A DNA stretch of 64,000 nucleotides, from the NCBI RefSeq assembly GCF_030272615.1, contig NW_026729290.1:1-64000 (forward strand). The letters are read 5' to 3'. Of this stretch, positions 1 through 11,530 are shown piece after piece (position 1 is the stretch's first letter; the number at the start of each line of letters is the position of its first letter). The notes under the pieces are model-generated. The model did not search any database. It was not told the origin of the DNA and saw nothing but the letters and a program-made list of their open reading frames with translations. The position numbers and the translations under genes were made by a program. The DNA is from Cryptomeria japonica (lineage: Eukaryota; Streptophyta; Pinopsida; Cupressales; Cupressaceae).

Positions 1-1800
1 CTATGGCACCCATTCCTACAGACGTGATCTATCCCTAATCCTAGACAAGTTGAGTCTGGACTTCCTGTAGCTAAGCTATTTGACCCTGTGCCTATACTAG
101 TTGAATCTGAAGGCTCTGCACCAAGGATTGTAACACTAATATCTATACCTACTACTGGTGTGAGGGCATTGTAATATGAACCGAGGGAGGCCGTGGCGGT
201 CTATGGAACCTGTGTTGCTAGTACCTATGAGGAGCTCGCCTATCCTATGGTCGGTGGGGGCATCTCTATCCTCCTCTGTCATACAAAAGATTGGACATTC
301 TCCTCCTTATCAAAGCCCATGTCACCCAATCCTATGCTCCCACCACCTAACTCCTCTGACTCTATCTCCTCATCAGATCTATCATCAGAACTCTCCTCCT
401 CATCCCCACCTCCAAGTGCTGCTATGACCTTTGAATCTACATTCCCTCCTCGACCTAGCATTTGTCCCCAACCACCAGCTCTACCCCTCACCTGATGGCC
501 ACTAGATCCTCCTCCTCCACCTCGCCTATCTCTACCATCACCCCCACCCCCATCCCCACCTCAACCCAACTGGCCTCTGCCTTAGCCTACTCCCCGTTCT
601 CCCCCTCGACATCTCCTCCCTCTCTCCACCTCGGCCCTATTGGCCCCCTCATCAACCTCCATCACCACCACCATCACCATCATCATCATCATCATCAATA
701 ACCTCCTCTAGTGGTGGTATAGGCTCTTTTGGCCTTGTCGATCGAGGAAATCATTGGCTTGTCAAATATAGGGCATAATCCTAGTGCATGCCCACATCAG
801 TCACTGTTGACCTCATATCCCAAACAAGAAAAGGAAGAGAGTGGAACTCTGCGCAAGTTGTGGTGTAATCTAATGGTGGCCCCCATTCCCATCTCTCCTT
901 GTACACTCTCACATACAAGGTTGTCAACTGTGGCATCGACTGTGGTCGACCAAACTATTGATATACTTGGGACAAGAGGAATCTCTCTACCACATAGGGC
1001 TTCATCCCAATCAGATATCTACTCTGTAGAAAAATGGGAACCTTTGTGGCATCCTTAGGCCAGGGTACACAATCCAAATATGGGTGCGAGACCATTACAT
1101 CCATGTCATCTAAAACACACCTCCAATACTCTAGCTTCCTAAGAATAGGCTGAGAAGCTGCCTGTCTATACATATAAAGATAGGGGTTCCCCAATGGTTG
1201 AGATCTCTAAACAATAGGGTGTGTGATAGCTATATGCTCCCAAGCCCAAATTTGAAGCAATGTGCATCCTACTGCTAGACTAGACTCCTGATCCCTACCA
1301 TATACTATCTAGTGTAGATCATGATATGTGTGGGATAAAACACATATCCCCCATGCATAACGGGTCCTCTCATACCATCCATTGAAGCACACAACCCCAT
1401 CTAACTAACAACCCATGAGATCTCCTATCAGGAAGGAGGAAACTACCTACCAATCTAGCTATAATTGATGGAAGTGGGGCATATATGTCCACCATCTCTT
1501 GCCAACCCAATGAATATCCAACAATATGGGGATCACAAAAAATCTCCCATAGCACATTGGTCCCTCCAATCTCCTCAATATCATGGACTACTAGCGCTAG
1601 TGATCAGAATCTAGAGAATCTGATATACATCCTCAAGAGTGACTGTGATCTCTCCTGTTGACAAGTGAAAGGTGTTATGCTCACCGTGCCATTTCTTAGC
1701 TAAGGCTATCAGAAGAACTCTGTTCTTCTGGTAGGAAGGAATGAGTAACAGGTGTATCAATCTACACACCTTGAGCATGGCTCGATCATCATCCATCGAT
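1..1800 (-). pseudogene. antisense ORF with plant mobile domain (PMD), broken
   Basis: Read on the - strand from about 1796. The first segment (1796-1611) has the PMD core pattern LAKKWHGEHNTFHLSTGEIT followed by VTLEDVYQIL. Further blocks include a LVGSFLLPDRRSHG stretch (about 1440), a WAWEHIAITHP stretch (about 1240) and SRYLIGMKPYVVERFL (about 990), all typical of PMD proteins in plants. The C-terminal part (about 720 to 1) becomes Asp/Gly-rich: the CAT/CAC run at 661-700 reads as poly-Asp on this strand. Blocks lie in more than one frame with stops between them, so this is a pseudogene. PMD proteins occur as host genes (MAIL/MAIN type) and as passengers in retroelements. The position just upstream of a + strand PPT and LTR favours a retroelement passenger, in antisense. 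Confidence 0.65.
656..702. repeat. (CAT/CAC)n microsatellite
   Basis: About fifteen CAT/CAC trinucleotides in a row. On the - strand they read GAT/GGT, giving an Asp/Gly-rich tract inside the C-terminal tail of the antisense PMD ORF. Confidence 0.85.
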
Positions 1801-2179
1801 CGACCGCGCAGGGAGAGTGTCTTCGAGTATCGCTCCTAAAGCTAGATAACACCTAAGTCTTCTTATATCAACACATGAGTACCATATCAGTTTCACCTAT
1901 TCTAAGCAATCAAGCATCAACTCTTAATAAAAAATGGGCACCTATCAAAGTGATTATAGTCACGATATCACACAAAGATTTCCAAATCAGACACTCTTGA
2001 AAACTAAGTGGGTTCAACTTAACCTATCTATCAAAATCAAAGTCTTATATCAAAATAAAAGTCTCATATCGAAATCAAAGAATCATGTCAAAATCAAAGC
2101 ATCATATCAAATCAAGTATCATATTGCAATGAGTTACATCAATCAATCCCTCGTGCATATCAAGCATCCTATCAACCTT

Positions 2180-2360
2180 TGACTCATATCAGCAATCAAG
2201 TTTGACCCATATCAATAATCAATTTGACCCATAATGAATCACTTTGACCTATATCGACAAGTTTGACCCATATCGACAAGTTTGACCCATATTGAAAAGT
2301 TTGACCCATATCGACTAGTTTGACCCATATCGACAAGTTTTGACTCATATCGACCTTTGA
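2180..2360. repeat. tandem array, ~19-bp unit GACAAGTTTGACCCATATC
   Basis: Five to six imperfect copies of the 19-bp unit are visible between about 2240 and 2350, for example GACAAGTTTGACCCATATC, GAAAAGTTTGACCCATATC and GACTAGTTTGACCCATATC, with looser relatives on either side (1960-2460). The array lies in the presumed 3' untranslated part of the Tat-like element, between the antisense ORF and the PPT. Confidence 0.85.
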
Positions 2361-2529
2361 ACCATATTGACACTTGACTCAGATCAACAATCAAAATCCA
2401 TACCAACGAGACCCATATCAAATTTGAACCATATTGACACCTGATTGAAATCGAACAACAACTCATATCGACTCTAGAAAAATATTTGACATTGTGCACC
2501 TCAATGAACTCAATCGACACATATCAACA

Positions 2530-3593
2530 CATTGAAAAAGGTGCAAAATATTACAACAAAACCAAAAATCTAATTCACACGTGTTAAAAAATTTAAAATT
2601 TTCAAAAAATTCAACATTGTTGCAAATGCACTAAAGAAAATGTGTTGTATGACTTAACAAATGTGTTGTATAATCAAACAAATGCACTAATTAAAAAAAT
2701 AAATGTGCTATCAAAAAAAAATGCACTATGTCGTATGGCAAATGCACTTTGAAACAGAACAAATGCGCTAAAAAATTTGAAAATAAAAAAATGGAAAATG
2801 CCCTACCGTACACACAAAAATTTGGAAGATCTATCCTAAAAGCATGAAAATCTAGCTAAAAATTCACACAAGGAGGTTAGAAATTCGAACTTACTGGTGG
2901 GCCATACTCTATGGGTCACTTGTAGTATCGAACTCATTTGAATCGATGTTTGTGGTAGGGGGGCTCCATTTCTTCTCTCCTCTCCAAGCTCCAATCTCCA
3001 AATGCCAAGTGCACAAATGAAGTGGAAATGGGCCCTTGAGGATTTATATAGCCCATGCTGACGCAGGTGATTGTGTTGCCTCGGTGGACATGTGGGGCAT
3101 GTGCGCACTATGCCCAGATTATCTCTTCAACATTTTTTCACTATTCTTTTTTTAAAAAATTATCGGCAGATAAATATCAAAAAATAAAAATTCCAAAAAT
3201 TTCCAAAAATTAAAAATTCCAAAAAAATCGAAAAAATTTAAAATTTTGAAAAATATCAAAAAAATTAAAAATTCCAAAAAAAATTTAAAAATTTAAAAAA
3301 TAAAAAAAAAATTCAAAAAATTTTAATCGTCTAAAAGTTTAAAAAATTGTCGTGCATCGCAACACTTCCCCGAAAAATCATAATTTTTCTCAATTTATCT
3401 CCCGAGGGGGCATATTAACATCAAATCCATATTAATTCCATATCAACATTAGTTCTATCATTGAAACTCATATCAAATCAATTCTTCATATCTAGGGCTT
3501 CATATTGACAATTTTGATGACAACACCATATTGAGAATTTTGGCAACATATTGAACATTTTTCTTTGAGTCAACATGTGGTCATATGTCGTTT
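2530..3593. other. low-complexity, A-rich 3' untranslated stretch
   Basis: No gene is recognisable. 2610-2800 holds dispersed repeats around AAATGCACTAA and ATGTGTTGTATGA. 3130-3340 is almost pure A/T with repeated AAAAATTCCAAAAA-like words. 3420-3590 has repeated CATATTGA/CATATCAA words related to the array further left. All lie between the antisense ORF and the PPT of the Tat-like element. Confidence 0.6.
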
Positions 3594-3608
3594 CAAAGAG
3601 GGGCAAAA
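3594..3608 (+). other. polypurine tract of the Tat-like element
   Basis: CAAAGAGGGGCAAAA lies immediately before the TG of the LTR at 3609, the expected place for the plus-strand primer. Confidence 0.6.
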
Positions 3609-5097
3609 TGTAGACACCTAAAAATTGCACAACTAATTTTAATCATCATTTATTCTCCTATTAATTAGACTAAGGTTTAATTAATATCCCTATTCTTCCA
3701 ATCAGCCTATTAATCAAATTAAAGATTTGATTAAAATCATTTTCTTCTAGCCTAACCTATTAATTAAACTAAGGTTTGATTAAGTACCCTCTAAGCATTT
3801 AATTGAATAAACCTCTTTTCCCTTTTAATTGAATTTACATTTGATTAAAACCCCTTTGCATTTAAATAAAACATTATTTATTTGTGAATAGTCTCCCAAC
3901 TTGCAAAATCCTACAAATGTAAGTTGCACCCATTTTGGCTAAAATAAATCTTTTATTTTATCTAAAATACCTATTTTCCTTCACTTGCATTCTTCTACAT
4001 TTTCCATTAGAATGCTAATATTCTTCTAGAACCCCTCTAACCCCTCATTAATTAGCCTAATTCCTCTAATCGTGTCATATCCTTAAATTTAAGGGAGTCA
4101 TTTCTCCAAATTTGGAAGAAAGTCTTCTAAAATTGTTGAAGACTCTACCTTCTTCAACATGGTAACTTGTTGAGTCTTCCAAACTTGTAAGGTTGTCTAA
4201 CTTTAAACAAGTTAACCTCCAAAGTCTTCAAAGAGAATTTAATGCCTCTTACAAGATAGCATCCTAGCCCATGATGGTTGTCCCTTTGGCCATCCCTCAA
4301 CTTTGCACAAGAGTTTACCTCTTGGACAATAACATGCTCCCTTAGATAATGACATTATCCAATGATGTAATCTCTTGAGGTTACCGGTAATGCTTACTTA
4401 CAATCTAATGCTTGCTTAGCATCCTCTCAAGCCATCTCAGGGTGACATTTGTCAACTTGGGACTGGATTGAATTCCCCTCATTGATTGAGAACTTTCAAT
4501 CCTAGCCCTTGTTGAGATTTGTCAATCTCAACCATCCATTTCTCTATTTTCTCTATAAATAGAGCCCATTTATTCAATCTAAGGATCCATTATCTTTTGC
4601 ATCCATATTATAGTTATTTTGTTGTGCAGGTTATCATGGAGCTCCAATTGTTCATCTTCAAGAATCTAGGCCATCTTAATAGCATCATAGCTTAGATTAT
4701 ATCATGTTTTATATTACCATTTAGCTTAATTTCATATCAATTCCATAGAATTCTCATATCTCATATTCATCTTAACTTAATTGCATCACTTAGCCTTTCA
4801 ATTTGGAAATACACCTCCATCTTGCATATCATATCAATAGTTTTTCATTTAATCACTAGGATCTTAGTTGCATCCATTTTGATTCTAGATCATATCCTTC
4901 AATCTCATTCTTTAGGTTGCCATCTGAAAGATCAAGTGCTCTTCCAAGTGAGTGCCATCTTAAATCTTGAATATCCTTGGAGATAGAGGACCATGAGATG
5001 GTTTTAATCAATTTAGTTTGATGAACATGTTTTCTTCATTTAGATTTTTGGATATAATGTTTCATGGGTGCATTTGATGTTTTCTTTTTGTCTTACA
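3609..5097 (+). repeat. 3' LTR of the Tat-like gypsy element
   Basis: Begins TGTAGACACC directly after the PPT. Contains a good TATA box (CTCTATAAATAGAGC, 4551-4565). Probably ends ...TCTTACA at 5097, giving about 1.49 kb. The right end is the least certain boundary because no second LTR is available for comparison. Confidence 0.6.
4551..4565 (+). promoter_or_regulatory. TATA box in Tat-like LTR
   Basis: CTCTATAAATAGAGC is a strong plant TATA box match, placed where U3 meets R in a 1.5-kb LTR. Confidence 0.55.
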
Positions 5098-5150
5098 GGC
5101 TCCCTACAAAGCAAGTGGACAAATACTGTTGTGAAAGAGCTAGTAGATGC

Positions 5151-5608
5151 TGTTGGAAGTAATCTCAACTACCTTGTCAATAAATTTTCATGTGTCGTAT
5201 CTTCCATATGATCTTCCATATTTGTAGATAATCTTTAGCATTAAATGAGAAAACTCACAAATGATCTTCATTATATTTGAATAGATTTTGTTGTAGCTCC
5301 TTAGCCCACTCTTTATCACATCAACAAATTGACATAGATTTTGGTTGCTAGATAAATAATATTTTATATTTACCTCTCTATCTACAAAAAAATCTCAACA
5401 TTCTATATAATGTTAGGCTTTGTATTTTGTCTCCACTCTCTAACAGAGTTCAACTCCATAGAGCTGTTATATGTAGAAGTTGTGTGTCTAAAGAAAGCCA
5501 TATTCAAGTTAAATTTAGGAGTAAAAGATCAGTCAATTTATGTTAAAACTTTAATCTGTTCAATATAAATATGTTTATCTTTATTTTTCTACTCCCCTAT
5601 TTCCTTCA
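5151..5608 (+). repeat. 5' LTR of element B
   Basis: TGTTGGAAGT...TTCCTTCA. The pair at 16191-16650 aligns over the full length with scattered substitutions. Confidence 0.85.
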
Positions 5609-6684
5609 TCTAGTATAAGATCTTGGAGATCACGATAGAGCTATAAGTTGCTAGGATTAGGAAAAAGTCAAAGTGTTAGCAGAAGGAGACATAGAAGATG
5701 TTGATCTAGTAGCTGAGTCTATAGGCATGTATGTGCTAGTGCGAAACAAAGAATAAAATGAAGAAGACATAGAAGTCCATTGAAGAAATAACCTACCCAA
5801 GTCTAAGTAGTCTAGTTGTAAGAAGTATTTGGTCTTGTTTGCATTGCTATGTTTTGAAAGTTAGTCTAGCTATAAGTTGTCAAGAGCCAGTTAAGTTCAG
5901 TCTAGAGTGAGAATGTGTTAGAAAAAGAAGAGTAGTAAAAATCCAAGAGAGTCGTCATGTTGATGGGATTGAGTTGGGTAGCTATAGGCATAGTTGCAGA
6001 AGTTTGGTGGCATATGAAAAGAAAAGATAAAAGTTGTAGTCCATTGAATAGGCCAAGTAGCAAGAAGATCCTAGAGGGCATGGAGATTTGAGACTTTATG
6101 GGGTGCTAGCTTCTACCAAAGGAGATGACAAGCATGTCAACGTACACATTGTAAAATTTAAAATGCTAGATAAAATGTCCATGGAGAGTGAATCACCCTT
6201 CCAAAACAAGAAGGAATCATTGTAAGTAGAATACCAAATGTTTGTTGTAACTCTATATTAGAGGAGGTGATTGTTGTATTAGTTTTGTCCAATCACTGAT
6301 AATTAATGGATGGCTGATGAAAAGAGGCCAGTCCAAAGAAAAGGACTATTGCAGCTAACCATACTAAGAAATCCAAAATTATCAATAAAAGTAGCCAAAG
6401 AAAAGTTGTGAAGGTCACAATAAGAAGTGTTTAAAGATGAGATGGGCACTAAAGACTAGTCTCTACTCCAAAAGATATTGTTGCCATTGACCTCTAAAAG
6501 AAATTTCCTGAAAAAGCATTTCCATAGGAAGAGATAGTACATTGTTTGATGCCATCAAAGATGAGGAGATAGCCATTAAAGGTGTTTCTGAAGTCTGAAA
6601 CAAAGAAGTCTTGAGTGGAGTGAAAGCATCAAAGTTTGAATAAATTACCAAAGAAAAAAAAATGCCGATGTATAGCCATAACTA
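5609..6684. other. internal region of element B, left part, no gene
   Basis: Apart from the primer site I see no coding motif. The longest ORFs here are short, without recognisable domains, and compatible with chance. It resumes at 15552. Confidence 0.6.
5611..5622 (+). other. degenerate primer binding site (tRNA-iMet type) of element B
   Basis: TAGTATAAGATC starts two bases after the LTR end and matches the usual Copia primer site TGGTATCAGAGC at 9 of 12 positions. This fixes the 5' LTR end at 5608. Confidence 0.5.
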
Positions 6685-8319
6685 TGTTGACCCTTGATTG
6701 TCCTTGACGACAAAAATGGTGACGTCATGGGCATTTGTTATATGTAGCTTTTCATGGTTAAAGTCATTAATTATTGAAATTCTTATGACTACACTGTTGT
6801 CATGTGAGTTAAAAAAAAAAGGCACTTTGTATAGCATTGTCGGCAACTTGAGGAGTGGGACATGAGTTGCAGTTTGTTTGACGTGGCTTGGAATTTGAAT
6901 GACATCTTTTTCTATAGAATCAAAAACTCATTTCCATATTGCAAAAAATTTTGGCATTTGTGTAAAGCAAGAAGTAAGGTTTATTTGTTGGTCTATTGCA
7001 AACCCTAATGGGTTGTCGCCATGAGATTTATTCTTATAGTTATAGGGCTCGTTGTGGTCAAAATATGGTCATAGGTGTTTGTTATGTTATTCCTTAGTGA
7101 TAGACATTTATTGTTGTGGTCTTGGTTGACAATTTTAGTGGAGTTAGTTACAGATTTTCAAGGATTATTGGGTACCATTGTTCCATTTCATTTATGAGGT
7201 AAAATCAATTGAAAATGAAGTTTCATTTTTTGAAAATGGTAAATGAAGAAAGATGTTTAGTTTTCAATTTTTTTCTTCAACAAAGTTAAAAAGTTAAAAA
7301 GTTGTCTTTGGATTAATTGCAGAATGTTGTTGTTTTAATACATTGGTTTATTCTGCAACTACATTTAGTCAGTTATAAAACCCTAACCAAGGGTTGAAAA
7401 TTTCATTCTTTTCATGGGTTTCATTTGTTTATATAATGTAATGGTAATCTAAAAAGAAAAGAGTGCATGGAGGAAAAACAGTTTTGAAGGTTATAGATTT
7501 TGACAGACAGATGTAATTCACTATGAATAAAAACATTATGATCTCTGGATAATAGAGTGTATAACTTCTTTTATAGGGCATAAGTTGAAAATAAGGTAGT
7601 ATTGATTGTACTTTCATTCTTTAACAAAAGAGTGAATTGGGAAGATGTATTGTACTATGATAATAGTATCTTGAAACTAAGATTATTACATATCATTGTA
7701 TTTTGAAATCTCATTCAAATACTAGTAAATTTGTAGATGCACTAATATAGTGTAGATATAAGTTTGGCAGTACTTGTAACTTGATTTGCAAAAGAGAAGT
7801 TGAGAAATGTAGGGGTGGGTACTCCTTGAAGTCTTCTAAACACTATGTATTGAGTTAGTGCTCATTGAGTTAATAAAGGAAATTCATTTCCGAGTGGGTT
7901 TTCTACCCCAAGAGGGTTTTCCACTCATGAAATATATTGTGTTATGGGTTTATATTTGTACCATTCTATTTTAGTTGAGTTAATGCTCTGATATCTCAGT
8001 TTTGTTTAATGGTTTAAAGTTTACTATTCATGTCTTGCATATTCTCTGCTTTACTCAAAACAGTTCAAGTTTTTATTCTGAAAAAAACAACAATTATAGT
8101 TATAAGCATGAAAAGGGTTATTCAAAATGAATAGTGGATAATCAACTTCATATACTTTTTCAAAGTCTGTTGTCTTAATCACTAGGATTGGTTTTTCACA
8201 TTCATTATCTTCAAAGTTTCTCAAAGTTGCCCAGAGAGTTTTCTTGTTAAAATTGGGTTTGTATTTCACCCACTCTGATTCACCCCCCCTCCCCTCTCAG
8301 AGTGAATCCACTTCCAACA
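6685..8319 (+). repeat. 5' LTR of Copia element A
   Basis: TGTTGACC...CCAACA. Roughly 8% divergent from the 3' LTR by hand count over the first ~76 bases. A weak TATA-like GTTTATATAATG occurs at 7428-7439. Confidence 0.9.
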
Positions 8320-8321
8320 AG

Positions 8322-8334
8322 TGGCATCAGAGTG
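8322..8334 (+). other. primer binding site of element A
   Basis: TGGCATCAGAGTG, two bases after the LTR end. It is one substitution from the start of the standard initiator-Met site TGGTATCAGAGC. Confidence 0.8.
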
Positions 8335-8391
8335 TAGGGTCCTTTCTTATAGGTCTTTCCTTAGGATTGATTCTGGTCTTTGGAAGTCTAT

Positions 8392-9360
8392 ATGGCCCAA
8401 TCACAAGAAGGGGCTTCACTTTCTAGAGCTCTCCTCTTTGATGGCTCAAATTATGTATTCTGGAAAATCAGAATGGAAACTTCTTTGGTTTCACTGGATC
8501 TTAATGTATGGAATATCCTAACCACAAAATATGTTGTTCCTTCTACTATACCTAGTGATCCTAATGCTAAGACTCAATATGAGTTAAATGCTAAAGCTAA
8601 GCATGCTATCTTGTGTGGTCTCACCAAGGATGTTTTTGTAAAAGTCATGCATTGTGATTTTGCTCATGAGATATGGAACAAACTTGAAACTATTTATCAA
8701 GGAGATGCTAAGGTCAAACAATCTAAGATTCTCACACTCAAAAATCAATTTGAGTCTTTCATAATGAAAGAAGATGAGACCATTGCAAGATATTTTCTCA
8801 GAATAGATGAAGTTGTAAATTGTAGAAGAGGTCTTGCTGAAACTATTGATGAAAAAGATGTTGTTAGGAAGGTCATTCGAACCTTATTACCTAAATTTGA
8901 AACTAAGGTTTCAACCTTAGAAGAAAAGAAGAGTTTCTCCACAATGACTCTTGATAACTTACAAAGCACACTCACAGCCTATGAAATGAGGATAGGTAGT
9001 AATCCTTCTACTTCAAAAGAGAATTATTTCAAAGCAGAAAAAAATGGAGAATGTGATAGTGAATCTGAACTTTCAGATGCTATAGAATCCCTACTTGTTA
9101 GAAAGATGAAAAAGAAGTATAAGGGCAAGTTGTCTTTCAAGTGTTTCAATTATAGAAAAGCTAGACACTTTGCTGCTCAATACCCTCTGAGTGACCAAAA
9201 CAATGATGAAGAAAAACCAAAAAAGTTTTACAAAAAGATGTGGAATCCAAAAAAAAAGTTTAATTCCTTTAAGAAAAGAAGAGTCTCTTTACTAAAGAAG
9301 ACTCTGAAGTTGAATAAGATGACTCTCCTTGTGAAGGTGATTAAACCTTGTTTATGGTAG
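8392..9360 (+). pseudogene. gag: gag of Copia element A
   Basis: Capsid-type Gag for the virus-like particle. The start at 8392 gives the typical N-terminus MAQSQEGASLSRALLFDG followed by YVFWKIRME (UBN2/gag family). An upstream in-frame ATG at 8380 is less typical. The helical core continues through IWNKLETIYQGD and DETIARYFLRIDEV. The C-terminal zinc knuckle has decayed: CX2CX4HX4C now reads CFNYRKARHFAAQY, so the second and last Cys are Tyr (G-to-A changes). A Lys-rich tail follows. The ORF is open for 323 codons from 8392 and then shifts frame relative to the coiled-coil segment. Confidence 0.88.
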
Positions 9361-9419
9361 AGTTAGAAACCTCATAAGAGAAAGACATAGTTAACAAAAT
9401 AGAAAATAGACTTAATGAT

Positions 9420-9698
9420 TTGGATCAAAGTGAAGTTGATCTTGAAGGAGAGTTACTTTGTGCTCTCAAAGAGATCAAGAGATTAAAGAAGCTTTTAGCT
9501 TCTCATGAAATCTCAAATCAGATCTTACTAGTTGAGTTGAAAGACTCAAACTTGACAACTACAAACTTGAAATCTCTTCTTGAAGAAAGAGAAAATAAAA
9601 TTGAAACCTTAGAACAACAAACAATAAAACTGCAAAAAGAGATTGAAAAATATGAAAGTACCATTCATTTGAATGATATCTTGAGCAAGCAAAAGTAA
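9420..9698 (+). pseudogene. coiled-coil segment of Gag, element A
   Basis: About 90 codons rich in Leu, Glu and Lys with heptad-like spacing (LKEIKRLKKLL, LKSLLEERENKIETLEQQ). It lies between the gag core and the second pair of zinc knuckles and in a different frame from the gag core. Coiled coils at this place are known from SIRE-like gag C-termini. It matches in style, not visibly in sequence, the coiled coil of element D (40255-40981). Confidence 0.6.
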
Positions 9699-9794
9699 CA
9701 CAAAAACATGATGGGTATAGGTTTTGATAAGGCTGAATCATCAAAATAGATTACTAAGCCTGCAAATAGAAAGCAATTTCATGCTTACAATAGG

Positions 9795-10460
9795 ATGACA
9801 CCTTTTAGGTTCAGGTTCTTTCATGGTTATTTCTTCTATTGTAATAAGTTTGGCCATAAAATAAACACTTGCAGATTTTTGCCGCATAGAACTCCTATGT
9901 TTGGAGACAATCAAGCCTACGACTTCCCAAACACTGTGAAATGTATTAAATGTGACACATTTGGACATACCTCTACTCAGTGCAAGTCAAAGGAAAACAC
10001 TATTAAGATGTGGAAACAAAAATTTGTACCTAGCTCTGAACAATCAATGATTATGAAAACTGTATTTTTGTCAAATAAGAAATCAATGTGGGTGTTAGAC
10101 AGTGGATGTTCACACCATATGATAGGAGACAGGAATAAATTTCTTCATTTACAAGACTTTGATGGAGGTTTTGTATGATTTGGAGATAATTTAGGAGCTT
10201 TTGTCAGAGGTAAAGGCACTTTACTTCTGAATGATGATACTCCAATCCATGATGTGTACTTTGTTGAAGGATTAAAACATAATTTGTTGAGTGTCAGTTA
10301 AATTTGTGATAGTGGTTATACTGTATCTTTTAGTTCTCATGATTGTACTATCAAAAAATAAGTCTGGTGCAATTGTTACTGTTGGTCTGAGAACTATTGG
10401 CAATGTTTACAACTTGCTTGATTCCTCAAATTGTGAAATCAATGAAGGCATGTGCCTTTT
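9795..10460 (+). pseudogene. zinc knuckles and aspartic protease, element A
   Basis: Two knuckles are visible, YCNKFGHKINTC (first Cys replaced by Phe) and CIKCDTFGHTSTQC. They are followed by the Copia protease active-site motif WVLDSGCSHHM (DSG) at about 10090. A stop occurs shortly after (about 10176), then recognisable protease sequence GKGTLLLNDDTPIHDVYFVE continues to HNLLSVS. The reading frame changes at about 10290. Confidence 0.85.
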
Positions 10461-11530
10461 GGGTCAAGTAGAAGAATATTGACTATGGCACAAGCAATTG
10501 GGATGTATGTAAACTTTGATAATTTGGTTTGAATCAGATAGAATCAAAATGTTAGAGGTTTGCCTATCTTAAGTAAACCTTTAAACTTAATTTATAAAGA
10601 ATGTTTGAAAGGTAAACAAACAAAAGTGTCTTTCAAATCTAAAGAACACTCTTCCACAAGACCATTACAGATTGTTCGTACAGATTTGTGTGGTCCCACA
10701 AGGACACAATTAGTAAATGGTGAGAAATAATTTATGCTCTTTGTTGATGACTATACCAGGATGGTATGGGTCACTTTTCTTAAACACAAATCTAAAGCAT
10801 TTGATATATTTAAGATCTTCAAAAAAATGGTTGAACATGAGTATAATCTGAAATTAAAATTCTTAAGGTTAGATAAGGGTGGTGAGTTTACATCACAAGA
10901 ATTCATAGATTATTGTGAAAGACATGTCATTAAGAGACAATATGATTTTGCCTGAACACTCCAACAAAATGGAGTGGTTGAGAGGAAAAATAGAACAGTT
11001 AAAGAAATGGCTCACACAATGCTCAATGAAGCAAATTTACCAAATAGATACTGGTAAGAAGTTGTTCATACAATAGTTTACATTCTGAATCAAGTACAAA
11101 TCAGGGTAAAATCTACCTTTGCATCGTATGAACTCTGGTATGGAAAAGTTGCTTCTATTAAATACTTTAAGATTTTTGGATGCAAGTGTTATAGTAAAAG
11201 AGATGAAGAAAACCTAGGAAGCTTTGATACTAAAACTCATTAGGATATCTTTTTTGGATACTCAACTCATAGCAAAGCTTATAAGTGTTTCAATAATAGG
11301 CTGAATAAAATTGTTGAGATGGTTAATGTAAGATTTGATGAGAAAATGATTCTGAATGATGTTGTTCAAGATGTTGAGGAGGATACACGAATTAAACTTG
11401 ATCAAGCTCCTAAATTTGCAACAACAGAAATAATAAATTAATGTAGAGAGTGCATCTAGTCCTATAGATGCATCTAGTTCTAAAACAAAATTTTCTCTAC
11501 CTACACCTGCTAGAATCATTACTAAAAGGC
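10461..11530 (+). pseudogene. integrase, element A
   Basis: Starts with the pre-integrase HHCC remnant LWHKQLGC. The DDE core is visible as FVDDYTRMVWV (about 10740), RLDKGGEFTSQEF (about 10880) and NGVVERKNRTVKEM (about 10970). The C-terminal part includes the FGCKCY and FFGYSTHSKAYKCFN motifs. Stops and at least two frameshifts break it. It catalyses strand transfer of element cDNA in intact relatives. Confidence 0.88.

Larger units (their letters stand above)
1..5097 (+). mobile_element. 3' part of a Ty3/gypsy (Tat-like) LTR element, 5' end outside window
   Basis: The sequence shows, in + order, an antisense ORF with a plant mobile domain, a hypervariable stretch with tandem repeats, a purine tract (AAAGAGGGGCAAAA) ending at 3608, and an LTR opening TGTAGACACC at 3609. 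From family knowledge, Tat/Ogre elements often carry an extra ORF, sometimes antisense, between pol and the 3' LTR, and their 3' untranslated region often breeds tandem repeats. No gag or pol lies in the window, so lineage assignment rests on this layout only. The LTR end (TCTTACA at 5097) is chosen as the nearest TG...CA match and is not confirmed by a second LTR copy. Confidence 0.55.

Noticed and set aside
176-700. + strand ORFs rich in Ser, Pro and His
   Set aside because: Shadows of the Asp/Gly-rich tail of the antisense PMD ORF and of the CAT/CAC microsatellite.
5098-5150. Splice-acceptor-like TTTTTGTCTTACAG followed by an open stretch, as a host exon
   Set aside because: Only about 50 bases before LTR B and no convincing continuation at 16651. 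The same TTACA fits the end of the Tat-like LTR better.
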